64,000 bases of DNA from Halomonas socia (GTDB taxonomy: Bacteria > Pseudomonadota > Gammaproteobacteria > Pseudomonadales > Halomonadaceae), in NCBI RefSeq assembly GCF_010977575.1, contig NZ_CP048812.1:62001-126000 (forward strand), read 5' to 3'. Shown here piece by piece: positions 53,469-61,672 of the stretch; position 1 is the stretch's first letter, and every line of letters begins with the position of its first letter. Made by a program: the position numbers and the translations under genes. A model generated the notes under the pieces. That model made no database searches, was not told the origin of the DNA, and was given only the letters and a program-made list of their open reading frames with translations.

Positions 53469-54563
53469 ATGTTCACTAACACTCCCACACTCAAGACCCT
53501 ATCAGCGGCCGTGCTGGTCACCGCCGGCAGTATTGCCGCCTCACCAGCCATAGCCGACGACTTCTACGAGGGCAAGACCATCGAGATGGTCGTGCCCTTC
53601 GGCGAGGGCGGTGCCACCTACGTGGCGGCACAATTCCTCAGGCCGTTCCTTGAAAAACACCTCCCCGGCAATCCGCGTGTGGATGTGCAGACCCGCCCCG
53701 GTGGCGGTTCGATCCTTGGCGCCAACTGGTTCGAGCAGAACGCCGAGCCGGACGGTGAAACCATCCTGTTCACCACATCATCGACCTCCAACCCCTACGT
53801 GCTGGACATGGAAGAGGTGGAATACGACCTGGCCGCCATGCGACCGGCCTACAGCCTGCCGTTCGGCGCGGTGATCTATGTCTCGCCGAACACCGGCATC
53901 GACTCGCCAGCCGGCCTCCTGGAACCCGATATGCCGCTGATCTATGGCGGCATCGCCGCGGCGGCCAGCGATCTGCCGACACTGCTGGCCTTCGAGCTAC
54001 TCGACCTCGACATCCAGACGGTGCTCGGCTTCGACGGCCGCGGCCCGGCGCGCCTGGCCTTCGAGCGCGGTGAGACCAACATCGATTTCCAGTTCACCCC
54101 CGCCTACATGTCGCAGGTGGTCGACATGGTCGAGGCCGGCACTGCGGTCCCCATCATGACCGGCGGCTCGGTCGGCGAGGATGGCGTGCTCAGCCAGCGG
54201 GACACCGCCTTCCCCGACTACCCCTCGGTCTACGAAGTGTATGAAGAGCTGAACGGCGAAGCGCCTTCCGGCGTGGAGTGGGACGCCTTCCAGTCGACCG
54301 GCGCCGTGACCTTCAACTACGGCCTGACCGCCTATCTCCCAGAGGGGACGCCGGACGAGATCCTCGAGATCTTCGAAGCCACCATCGCCGCCATCAACGA
54401 AGACCCCGAGTACCAGCAGCAGAGTCAGGATGCCGTGGGCGGCTATTCGCTGCTGCCCGCCTCCGAGGTCACCGAGTCACTCAGTGAGGCGCTGCAGCCT
54501 TCCGACGAGGTACGTGAGCACCTGCGCACGCTGCTCTCGGAAGAGTACGACGTCGACCTCTGA
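53469..54563 (+). CDS. tctC: tripartite tricarboxylate transporter receptor TctC
   Basis: This 364-residue periplasmic protein has a signal peptide (residues 1-29, AIA before DDFYEGKTIEMVVPF). The TctC fold is shown by VVPFGEGGATYVAAQFLRPFL and RPGGGSILGANWFEQ, which bind the carboxylate. AGGAG precedes the ATG. It is longer than the usual 320-330 residues. It follows the FAH gene and is separated from the membrane subunit by a terminator. Confidence 0.88.
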   Translation: MFTNTPTLKTLSAAVLVTAGSIAASPAIADDFYEGKTIEMVVPFGEGGATYVAAQFLRPFLEKHLPGNPRVDVQTRPGGGSILGANWFEQNAEPDGETILFTTSSTSNPYVLDMEEVEYDLAAMRPAYSLPFGAVIYVSPNTGIDSPAGLLEPDMPLIYGGIAAAASDLPTLLAFELLDLDIQTVLGFDGRGPARLAFERGETNIDFQFTPAYMSQVVDMVEAGTAVPIMTGGSVGEDGVLSQRDTAFPDYPSVYEVYEELNGEAPSGVEWDAFQSTGAVTFNYGLTAYLPEGTPDEILEIFEATIAAINEDPEYQQQSQDAVGGYSLLPASEVTESLSEALQPSDEVREHLRTLLSEEYDVDL

Positions 54564-54578
54564 TGCCAACTTCCCTGC

Positions 54579-54624
54579 CGCGGCCAGCCACCTCTCTCAC
54601 GGGTGGCCCTGGCCGCGTTTTTTT
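54579..54624 (+). terminator. internal terminator between tctC and tctA
   Basis: CGCGGCCAG (54579-54587) pairs with CTGGCCGCG (54609-54617), topped by CCACC/GGTGG, and is followed by seven T residues. It sits within an apparent operon and ends 23 bases before the tctA start codon. Partial read-through would give excess receptor over membrane subunit. Confidence 0.85.
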
Positions 54625-54647
54625 GCCCCCTGCATAGGACCTGTCTT

Positions 54648-56612
54648 GTGCTCGAGAACATTACAACGGCCCTGTCGATCCTGTTCGAGCCCATGCGGCT
54701 GCTGGCGCTGTTCGCCGGGATGCTGGCGGGCATGGTATTCGGCATGTTGCCTGGCCTCGGCGGTGTCGCCGCGGTGTCGATCCTGCTGCCATTCATCTAT
54801 CTGATGGACAGCTACGCCGGGCTGGCCATGCTGCTGGGCGCCATCTCGGTGATCTACACTGCCGACACCATTACCTCGGTCCTGCTCGGCGCACCGGGCT
54901 CGCCGGCGTCGGCGCCGACGGCCATCGAAGGCCATGCCCTGGCCAAGCAGGGCAAGGCATCGCTGGCGCTGGGTGTGGGCTTTCTGGCCTCGATGATCGG
55001 TGGACTGTTCGGTGCGCTGATCCTGTCGGTGGCGATCCCGATCGCTGGCCCGCTGGTACTCGCGCTGGGTACGCCGGAGCTGTTCATGTTCGCCCTGGTG
55101 GGGCTATGTTTTGCCGCCAGCATGGTCGGCAAGGATATCGCCGTCGGCCTCGCTGCGGCCTGCTTCGGCATCCTGCTGGGGGTGGTCGGCGCCGCCCCGG
55201 CGGCGGCCAACTACCGCTTCATCTTCGGCCAGCCCTACCTGATGGACGGCCTGCCACTACCGATCGTCGCGCTGGGGCTATTCGCCGTGGCCGAATTGAT
55301 CGGCATGGTCGCGTCCGGCGGCGGCATCGCCGGCAAGCCGATGGCCATGGGCAAGTGGGGCGAGAGCTTTCGAGAATTCTGGCGCAGTCGCTGGCTGATC
55401 GTGCGCGCCTCGATCATCGGAATCTTCGGCGGCTTCGTGCCAGCCGTCGGCGCCAGCGCCTCGACCTGGATCGCTTACGGCCACGCCATGAGTTCGACCA
55501 AGGACAAGCGGCGCTTCGGCAAGGGCGAGATTCGTGGGGTGGCCGGTGCCGAGGGTGCCAACAACGCCACGGTGATCTCCGACCTGGTACCGACCATGCT
55601 GTTCAGCGTGCCCGGCGGCCCGGCCGCAGCGATCTTTCTCGGTGCGCTGTTCTCGTTCGGCTTCTATCCCGGCCCGCGGATGGTCAGCGAGACGCCGGAC
55701 CTGATGTACATGATCGTCTGGAGCGTGGCGCTCGCCTCGGTGATGGGGGCCGCGCTGTGCTTTGCCGTGACGCCCTACCTGGCCCGCCTGACACGCATCA
55801 ACTTTGCGCTGATCGCCGCGCCGCTGCTGCTGATCATGGTCGCCGGCGCTTATCAGGGCACCCAGACCTTCGGCGACATCCTCGCGCTGCTGGTACTGGG
55901 CGTGATCGGCTGGCTGATGAAGAACGCCGGCTGGCCGCGTGCACCGGTGCTGGTCGGCTTCGTGCTGGCCACGCCGATGGAGCAGTACTTCTGGCTGACC
56001 ACGCAGATCCACGGTTTCGCCTGGCTGACCCGACCTGGCGTGCTGATCATTGCCTCGTTGATCGTGGTGCCGATGCTGCTCAACCTGGTGCGCAGGTGGC
56101 GGGCCTCGAAGGCCTCCGCCGCGGCCAATCCGGCCGATACTCAACCTGCCAGCGACGACGACGCGCCCCGCGATAGCACCATCCTGCTGCTCGCCTCGGC
56201 ATTGCTGCTGATCGCCTTTGCCTATGCCTGTTACGAGATGATGGGATTTCGCAGCAATGCCCGGCTGATGCCCGCGGTGGGGATCGTCCCCGGCTTGCTG
56301 CTGAGCGCCTATATTTTTGGCCGCCAGCTCTACCGGCTACGGCAGCGAGGGCAGATCGTTCACTTGGGCTCGCGTCAGGAGCTGCCGGTCCTGGCAGGCA
56401 TTCTCGCCTATGGGGTGGCGATGTGGCTGATCGGCTTCAGCTTGGCCACTCCGCTGCTGTTGGCCTGGCTGCTGTTGCGGTGTGCCAGGATGCGCCTGGC
56501 CAGCGCCGTCATCTATGGCGTAATCGTCTACGCTACCGCCCAGGGGATGTTCGCCCTGATGCGGCTCACGCCACCCGTGGGGAGCTGGATCAACCTGCCG
56601 ATGCCGTGGTAA
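54648..56612 (+). CDS. fused TctA-TctB tripartite tricarboxylate transporter membrane protein
   Basis: This 654-residue protein combines the large TctA permease (about residues 1-490; GMLPGLGGVAAVSILLPFIY, LLGAPGSPASAPTAIEGHALAKQG, EGANNATVISDLVPTMLFSVPGG) with a C-terminal four-helix TctB-like domain (about 515-650; FRSNARLMPAVGIVPGLLLSAYI). A hydrophilic linker around residue 495-510 joins them. Standard systems encode TctB as a separate small gene, absent here. The start is GTG at 54648 with AGGA; an in-frame opening at 54603 falls in the terminator. Confidence 0.85.
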   Translation: MLENITTALSILFEPMRLLALFAGMLAGMVFGMLPGLGGVAAVSILLPFIYLMDSYAGLAMLLGAISVIYTADTITSVLLGAPGSPASAPTAIEGHALAKQGKASLALGVGFLASMIGGLFGALILSVAIPIAGPLVLALGTPELFMFALVGLCFAASMVGKDIAVGLAAACFGILLGVVGAAPAAANYRFIFGQPYLMDGLPLPIVALGLFAVAELIGMVASGGGIAGKPMAMGKWGESFREFWRSRWLIVRASIIGIFGGFVPAVGASASTWIAYGHAMSSTKDKRRFGKGEIRGVAGAEGANNATVISDLVPTMLFSVPGGPAAAIFLGALFSFGFYPGPRMVSETPDLMYMIVWSVALASVMGAALCFAVTPYLARLTRINFALIAAPLLLIMVAGAYQGTQTFGDILALLVLGVIGWLMKNAGWPRAPVLVGFVLATPMEQYFWLTTQIHGFAWLTRPGVLIIASLIVVPMLLNLVRRWRASKASAAANPADTQPASDDDAPRDSTILLLASALLLIAFAYACYEMMGFRSNARLMPAVGIVPGLLLSAYIFGRQLYRLRQRGQIVHLGSRQELPVLAGILAYGVAMWLIGFSLATPLLLAWLLLRCARMRLASAVIYGVIVYATAQGMFALMRLTPPVGSWINLPMPW

Positions 56613-56696
56613 CCATGACTGACCTCATGCGGCTGGACAAGGCACAACATCGGCGTAGCCTAGGAAGGACTACTCATTCACATCAAGGATGTTCGT

Positions 56697-57173
56697 ATGA
56701 CGCTCTCAGTAGGTGACAAGATCCCCGATATCGCCATCAAGACCAATGGCCCGGACGGCCCCCAGGACATCTCCACCGGTGAGTTGTTCGCCGGCAAGCG
56801 CGTGGTACTGTTCGCCGTTCCTGGCGCCTTCACCCCCGGCTGTTCCAACACCCATATGCCCGGGTTCGTGATCAAGGCCGACGAGATATTTGCCAAGGGC
56901 ATCGACACCATCGCCTGCATGGCGGTCAACGATGCCTTCGTGATGGACGCCTGGCAGACGCATCAGAATGCCCAGGCCTTCACCATGCTGGCCGACGGCA
57001 ACGCCGAGTTCACCAAGGCGATCGGCACCGAGATGGATGCCAGCGGCGGCGGCATGGGCATACGCAGCAAGCGCTTCGCGCTGATCGCCAACGACGGCGT
57101 GGTGGAGTACATCGGCATCGATGCCAAGGGCGTCGACAAGAGCAGTGCCGAGACGGTGCTGGCCCAGCTCTGA
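56697..57173 (+). CDS. peroxiredoxin (Prx5 type)
   Basis: This 158-residue thiol peroxidase reduces hydroperoxides. The peroxidatic cysteine is in VPGAFTPGCSNTHMPGF (about residue 49). The GKRVVLFAVPGAFTPGC and RSKRFALIANDGVVEYIGI segments are typical of the Prx5/glutaredoxin-linked group; no fused glutaredoxin domain is present. AAGGA precedes the ATG. It is a single-gene unit. Confidence 0.93.
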   Translation: MTLSVGDKIPDIAIKTNGPDGPQDISTGELFAGKRVVLFAVPGAFTPGCSNTHMPGFVIKADEIFAKGIDTIACMAVNDAFVMDAWQTHQNAQAFTMLADGNAEFTKAIGTEMDASGGGMGIRSKRFALIANDGVVEYIGIDAKGVDKSSAETVLAQL

Positions 57174-57189
57174 GACTATCTGCGGTACG

Positions 57190-57218
57190 CAAGGGCCGAC
57201 CCTGGTGGCCGGCCCTTG
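57190..57218 (+). terminator. hairpin after the peroxiredoxin gene
   Basis: A nine-base perfect stem (CAAGGGCCG with CGGCCCTTG) with an 11-base loop, 17 bases after the stop. The T-run is weak. Confidence 0.55.
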
Positions 57219-57272
57219 TGCGTCCCCGGGGTGATTGGTCAGAATAGTCGGCTGCCACACTCGAGACAGCGC

Positions 57273-57767
57273 ATGGATATCACCCCGATTACCGCCGACG
57301 ACTTCCGGGCCTTCTGGCCGACCTTCCAGGCCATCGTCGAGGCGCAGGAGACCTACGCCTTCGACCCGAACATGGATTTCGATACGGCCTGGCGGCTGTG
57401 GTGCGAGCTTCCCCAGTTCACCTTCGTGGTCAAGCAGGACGGCGAGTTGCTCGGCTCCTACTACCTCAAGCCCAACGCCGCCGGGCCCGGCGATCATATC
57501 TGCAACTGCGGCTATATGGTCACCCCCCAGGCCCGCGGCAAGGGGGTGGCCCGAGCCATGTGCGAGCACTCCCAGCAGGTCGCCATCGACGCCGGCTACC
57601 TGGCCATGCAGTTCAATGCAGTGGTCGCCACCAACGAGGTGGCCATCCGCCTATGGCAGAAGCTCGGCTTCGAGATCATCGGCACTGTGCCCAGCGGCTA
57701 TCGCCACCGCGAGCTGGGCCTGGTCGATACCCGCATCATGTACAAGCGCCTGACCGCTGACGCCTGA
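57273..57767 (+). CDS. GNAT-family N-acetyltransferase
   Basis: This 164-residue acetyltransferase has the acetyl-CoA pyrophosphate loop in VTPQARGKGVARAMCEH (Q/RxxGxG/A) and the C-terminal NEVAIRLWQKLGFEIIGTVPSGYRH motif. The substrate is unknown; the YMVTP strand and YRH ending resemble small-molecule or protein N-acetyltransferases. The ATG at 57273 fits family length; a longer frame from 57216 is poorly supported. It is convergent with the kinase/phosphatase gene. Confidence 0.9.
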   Translation: MDITPITADDFRAFWPTFQAIVEAQETYAFDPNMDFDTAWRLWCELPQFTFVVKQDGELLGSYYLKPNAAGPGDHICNCGYMVTPQARGKGVARAMCEHSQQVAIDAGYLAMQFNAVVATNEVAIRLWQKLGFEIIGTVPSGYRHRELGLVDTRIMYKRLTADA

Positions 57768-57813
57768 AGGGCCACTCGCCCCAGGCGGGCGACCCTCGCC
57801 ACAGCGGTACCGC

Positions 57814-59544
57814 TCATGGATCAAACGCCACCATGAGCAGCGCGAGTATGATCGCCACCAGCAGTGCGGAAACCCCTTTCCAGAACAGCACAGGGTCGCG
57901 TTCGATCAAGGGGGGACGCGCCTTGTGGAGGAACGCCTTGCTGGGCTCGCGCAGCTCATGGGTGAACTCCGAGAGCGCCTCGAAGCGTCGTTCGGGCTTG
58001 AGGCTCAGGGCTTTCTTGAGCACCTCGTCGAGCCAGGGCGGTAGATCGTGATTGGCAGCGAGTAGCGGCTGATAGACCAGCCGGTTCTGTGCCGCCCGCG
58101 TGCGCGCCTTGGCCACCTCGGTACCATAGGGCAGCTTTCCGGTCAGCAGTTGATAGGCGATCACCGCCAGCGAGAACATGTCCGAACGTGGCGTGGCCGG
58201 CTCACCGAGGAAGCACTCCGGCGCGGTATAGCCTGCCGTTCCCAGCAAGTCGGCGCTCTGCTGTGGCCTGCCTTCGGCGATCCCGGCCACACGAACCGAG
58301 CCGAAATCGATGAGCGTCACGCTACCCGAGCCATCGATCATCACGTTATTGGGCCGCAGGTCCTGATGGACCATCTCCAGGCGGTGAAAGGCACGCAGCC
58401 CACGGGCGATCTGTTCGACGATGCTGCGCACCGTTTCCAGGTCGGGGCTCGGGTTGTCGCGCATCCACTGGGCCAGGGTACGCCCTTCGAGATAGTGCAT
58501 GACGTTATAGAGGTAGCTACGCCGTCGCCCGGGCAGATGCGCCTTCACTACGTGCAGGTTATCGACGCGTCGGGCAATCCACTCCTCCATCAGGAAGCGC
58601 TCCACATGGGCGGGATCCTCCTGGAGCTCAGTCGCCAGCGTCTTGATCAGCACGCGGTCAGACGTTTCGAGGTCGACGGCGAGGAAGGCATGACTGCGGT
58701 GGCTGGCATGCACATGGCGTTCGATGCGGTAGCCATCGAAGACCTGTCGCGGCTCGAGCTGAGGGGGAAACGGCAGCGCCGCCACCCCGGAAGAGAGCTC
58801 AGCGGCCTCGGCCAAGGGCACTTCGTCAATCCGCGCGACCTGCACCGTCAGATTGTCGTCGCTGCCGTGGTCGTAAGCTGCCTGGACGATGGCGGCAGCC
58901 GCCGTGTCCAGATCGTTCGGATGCCGCTCCAGGAGTGCTAGCATCTCCTTCTCACTGAGATACTCGTGGATGCCGTCGGTTGCCATCAGGAAACGGTCGC
59001 CTACCTCGATGGGCAGCGCGAGATAGTCGATTTCGAGCTGCTCGCTGGCCCCCATGGCGCGACCGAGATAGTGCTTATCCGCCGACACCCAGACACGATG
59101 TTCGCGGGTCAGCGGCTCCAGGCCACCGCCCACCGCCCGATAGAGCCGCGCATCACCGACGTGAAAGACGTGGGCCGTTGCCGACTTCAAGACCAGTGCG
59201 GTGAAGGTGCAGACGTAGCCGCGGTCCTTGTCCCAGCGGTACTGGCTATTACGGGTTTGGGCGTGCAGCCAGGAGTTGGTCGCCATCATCACCCGCTGTG
59301 CCGAGAGCTTCACGGTCCAGCTCTCGGCCGTGCAGTAATAGTCCTCGATGAAGCTCTTTACCGCCGCTTCGCTGGCAATCTGGCTCACCGTGCTGGTGCT
59401 GATACCGTCGGCCAGCGCCAGCACGATGCCCTTCGCCGAGCGCTGCGGTTCATAGGGCACATAGGCTGCGTAAAAGTCCTGGTTGGTGGGCTTGCGCCCC
59501 GCTGCCGAACACTGGCCCAGGCTGACGTTCAACTGGCGTTTCAT
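57814..59544 (-). CDS. PP2C phosphatase - Ser/Thr kinase fusion, membrane anchored
   Basis: This 576-residue protein joins a PP2C-like phosphatase (residues 1-245), a eukaryotic-type protein kinase (about 270-530) and one C-terminal transmembrane helix (553-574). Phosphatase metal ligands: Asp46-Gly47 (LADGIS), Asp131 (VGDARLY), Asp190 (TDGIHEY) and Asp229-Asp230 (GSDDNLTV). Kinase: Lys301 (LIKTL), His393-Gln394-Asp395 (VHQDLRPNN) and Asp413-Phe-Gly (LIDFGS). The glycine loop is degenerate (HVHASHRSHAFLA). It lies 38 bases after the nitrite channel gene. Pseudomonas nitrate-assimilation loci carry a similar kinase gene, as I recall. Targets are unknown. Confidence 0.9.
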   Translation of the reverse strand: MKRQLNVSLGQCSAAGRKPTNQDFYAAYVPYEPQRSAKGIVLALADGISTSTVSQIASEAAVKSFIEDYYCTAESWTVKLSAQRVMMATNSWLHAQTRNSQYRWDKDRGYVCTFTALVLKSATAHVFHVGDARLYRAVGGGLEPLTREHRVWVSADKHYLGRAMGASEQLEIDYLALPIEVGDRFLMATDGIHEYLSEKEMLALLERHPNDLDTAAAAIVQAAYDHGSDDNLTVQVARIDEVPLAEAAELSSGVAALPFPPQLEPRQVFDGYRIERHVHASHRSHAFLAVDLETSDRVLIKTLATELQEDPAHVERFLMEEWIARRVDNLHVVKAHLPGRRRSYLYNVMHYLEGRTLAQWMRDNPSPDLETVRSIVEQIARGLRAFHRLEMVHQDLRPNNVMIDGSGSVTLIDFGSVRVAGIAEGRPQQSADLLGTAGYTAPECFLGEPATPRSDMFSLAVIAYQLLTGKLPYGTEVAKARTRAAQNRLVYQPLLAANHDLPPWLDEVLKKALSLKPERRFEALSEFTHELREPSKAFLHKARPPLIERDPVLFWKGVSALLVAIILALLMVAFDP

Positions 59545-59582
59545 GTATCCATCCAATGAGGCCAACGGCCGATCACTTGCCC

Positions 59583-60392
59583 TCAGATCCGACGCTGCGG
59601 CCCGGTGCGCACATGGGTGGCGTACAGCGTCAGGCCGGTCAGCGAAATGCCGCCGACCAGGTTGCCGATCACGACCGGGATCTCGTTCCAGATCATGTAG
59701 TCCATGATCGAGAACTCGCTGCCCAACATCAGCGCCGAGGGGAACAGGAACATGTTGACGATGGAGTGCTCGAAGCCCATGTAGAAGAACAGCATGATCG
59801 GCATCCACATGGCGATCACCTTGCCTCCCACCGTCGTCGAGATCATCGCCCCCACCACGCCGAGGGATACCATCCAGTTGCACAGCACCCCACGGATGAA
59901 CACCGTCAACATCCCGGCAGCGCCAAACTCCTTGTAGCCCAGGGTACGATCCTTGCCGACTTCGGAGATCGCCAGTCCCACTTCATCCGGCGGCGTCGAG
60001 AAGCCATAGGTGAAGACGATTGCCATGAGAAAGGCCACCGTCAAGGCACCCAGCAGATTACCGGTAAACACCACTCCCCAGTGCTTGAGGATACGTGGAA
60101 GGGTGACGCCAGGGCGCCGGTCGAGCCAGGCCAACGGGGTCAGGACGAACACCCCGGTGAGCAGGTCGAAGCCCATCAGGTAGAGCATGCAGAACCCCAC
60201 CGGGAACATGGCCGCACCCAAGAAGGCGGAGCCGGTCTGCACCGTGATGGTCACGGCAAAGACGGCGGCCAGGGCCAGGATGGCGCCGGCCATGAAGGAG
60301 CGTAACAGCGCATCTCGCGTGGCCATATAGAGCTTGGACTCGCCAGCATCGACCATCTTGGTCGAAAATTCGGAAGGGAGCAGATAAGACAT
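59583..60392 (-). CDS. nirC: formate/nitrite transporter family channel (NirC-like)
   Basis: This 269-residue pentameric FNT-type channel has six hydrophobic segments. Family elements include the central-loop helices LGAAMFPVGFCMLYLMGFDLLTGVF and the C-terminal FFYMGFEHSIVNMFLFPSAL with the conserved pore His. Next to CobA and NasA, nitrite is the likely substrate rather than formate. The ATG at 60392 fits family length; its ribosome site is weak. A NasR-type leader precedes it. Confidence 0.87.
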   Translation of the reverse strand: MSYLLPSEFSTKMVDAGESKLYMATRDALLRSFMAGAILALAAVFAVTITVQTGSAFLGAAMFPVGFCMLYLMGFDLLTGVFVLTPLAWLDRRPGVTLPRILKHWGVVFTGNLLGALTVAFLMAIVFTYGFSTPPDEVGLAISEVGKDRTLGYKEFGAAGMLTVFIRGVLCNWMVSLGVVGAMISTTVGGKVIAMWMPIMLFFYMGFEHSIVNMFLFPSALMLGSEFSIMDYMIWNEIPVVIGNLVGGISLTGLTLYATHVRTGPQRRI

Positions 60393-60436
60393 GGCTTTCA
60401 AGGTCTCGCATAGTGAGCGTGGCTGGTGCACGAACG

Positions 60437-60476
60437 AAAAGGCGCCTGAAGCTGAATGTCAGCTCCAGGCGCCTTT
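60437..60476 (-). terminator. leader terminator before nirC
   Basis: On the minus strand AAAGGCGCCTG-AGCTGA pairs with TCAGCT-CAGGCGCCTTT, with one G-T mismatch and a three-base loop, then TTTT. It precedes the nirC start by about 45 bases and so acts as an attenuator. Confidence 0.88.
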
Positions 60477-60516
60477 GCCGATGTTCGTTGCGATGGGGAA
60501 GGTTCGAACATGACGC

Positions 60517-60532
60517 CGGTCTTCGTTGACCG
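60517..60532 (-). promoter_or_regulatory. ANTAR recognition hairpin, hexaloop AACGAA
   Basis: On the minus strand CGGTC pairs with GACCG around AACGAA (A at position 1, G at position 4). The loop differs from the nrtA-leader loop only at the last base. Confidence 0.7.
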
Positions 60533-60569
60533 AGACGCCTACGAACGCGAATACCCCGTCACCTGTATA

Positions 60570-60587
60570 AAGCACGTCCCGTGCCAA
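60570..60587 (-). promoter_or_regulatory. sigma-54-type promoter TTGGCACGGGACGTGCTT
   Basis: GG and GC are separated by ten bases, as RpoN requires, and TGGCACG-N4-nTGCT matches consensus at all but one core position. It lies 178 bases upstream of nirC on the minus strand. It implies nitrogen-limitation (NtrC-type) control. Confidence 0.65.
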
Positions 60588-60772
60588 GTATTGAAAACTC
60601 GCGTCAAGAGCGGTGAAAAGGACGCAAGGTGGCGTATCTACAGGTTCTCTCGCGCCGTGGTGACGCAAGATGTACATCGGCTTGCCTGCAACTTCGTGGC
60701 ATAAGCGATCAATGTGGTGCACGGCCGATCCAGATCGCTCGCCTTTGGTGCAATGGGCCCGAGAGGACTGCG

Positions 60773-61672
60773 TCAGGGCGTCAGCTGCTTGGCCACAGCC
60801 GCCGGACTGGTCGCCACCATGCGCACCACGCTGCCGACCACGATCAGGCACGGCGAGGGCAGCGGTTGGTCCGCTAGCTGCTGCGGCATATCCGCCAGGC
60901 TGCCGGTGAGCGAGCGCTGCTCGGGCTGGCTGGCGTTGGCCACCAGCATGATCGGCCAGTCGCCGGGCAGGCCGGCGTCGCGCAGCCCGGCGCAGATGGC
61001 GGCGACCTTGGAGAGCCCCATATAGAACACCAGGGTCTCGTCGCGGCGCGCCAGCGAGGCCCAGTCTGGCGTGCCGTCCTCGCGGCATAGCTGGGCGGTG
61101 ACGAAGCGCAGCTGCTGGGCATGGCCGCGGTCGGTGAGCGGAATTCCCATGCTCGCCGCGGCGGCCGAGGCGGCGGTAATGCCAGGCACGATCTCGGCGG
61201 GCACGCTTGCCTCGCCAAGGGCGGCCAGTTCCTCGCCCATGCGCCCAAACACGCCGGGGTCGCCGCCCTTGAGGCGCACCACCGACTTGCCTTCGCCGGC
61301 CAGGCGCACCATCAAGGCGCCGATCTCGGCCTGGGGTACGCTGTGATGGCCGCGCGCCTTGCCCACGTAGTAGCGCTCGCAGGCGGCACCGATCAGCGCC
61401 AGCACTTCGCCGCCGACCAGGCGGTCATAGACCACCGCATCGGCCTGCTGCAGCAGCCGCGCGGCCTTGAGGGTCAGCAGTTCGACATCGCCGCTGCCGG
61501 CACCCACCAGGTACACCTTGCCGGGTCGACACTCGCCGCGCAGCGGCATGCTCGGGGTGGCAGCGCCACGCGTCTCGCTGCCCAACGTGGCCAGGTAGCG
61601 GGTCACGCCCTGGCTCAGGCGAGCCAGGGCCTCAGGCCACTTGCGTTTCAGGGGTCGGCTTGGCGCGCTCAT
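60773..61672 (-). CDS. cobA: uroporphyrinogen-III C-methyltransferase CobA
   Basis: This 299-residue SAM-dependent enzyme methylates uroporphyrinogen III to precorrin-2 on the way to siroheme, the cofactor of assimilatory nitrite reductase. Markers: YLVGAGSGDVELLTLKA, DAVVYDRLV, VRLKGGDPGVFGRMGEE and VPGITAASAAAA. The ATG has GAGGAG upstream and lies inside the end of nasA (41-base overlap). The domain starts near residue 50; the N-terminal extension is Arg/Pro-rich. CysG-type oxidase/chelatase domains are absent. Confidence 0.93.
   Translation of the reverse strand: MSAPSRPLKRKWPEALARLSQGVTRYLATLGSETRGAATPSMPLRGECRPGKVYLVGAGSGDVELLTLKAARLLQQADAVVYDRLVGGEVLALIGAACERYYVGKARGHHSVPQAEIGALMVRLAGEGKSVVRLKGGDPGVFGRMGEELAALGEASVPAEIVPGITAASAAAASMGIPLTDRGHAQQLRFVTAQLCREDGTPDWASLARRDETLVFYMGLSKVAAICAGLRDAGLPGDWPIMLVANASQPEQRSLTGSLADMPQQLADQPLPSPCLIVVGSVVRMVATSPAAVAKQLTP

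Larger units (their letters stand above)
60393..60772 (-). ncRNA. NasR-type antitermination leader of nirC-kinase operon
   Basis: Read on the minus strand, this 380-base gap contains a sigma-54-like promoter (60587-60570), the string TACAGGT (60567-60561), a short hairpin with hexaloop AACGAA (60532-60517) and an intrinsic terminator (60476-60437), then about 45 bases to the nirC start. The order and spacing match the nrtA leader: from the inferred start near 60560 the terminator begins about 84 bases downstream in both. The first 170 bases after cobA hold nothing I recognise. Confidence 0.78.
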
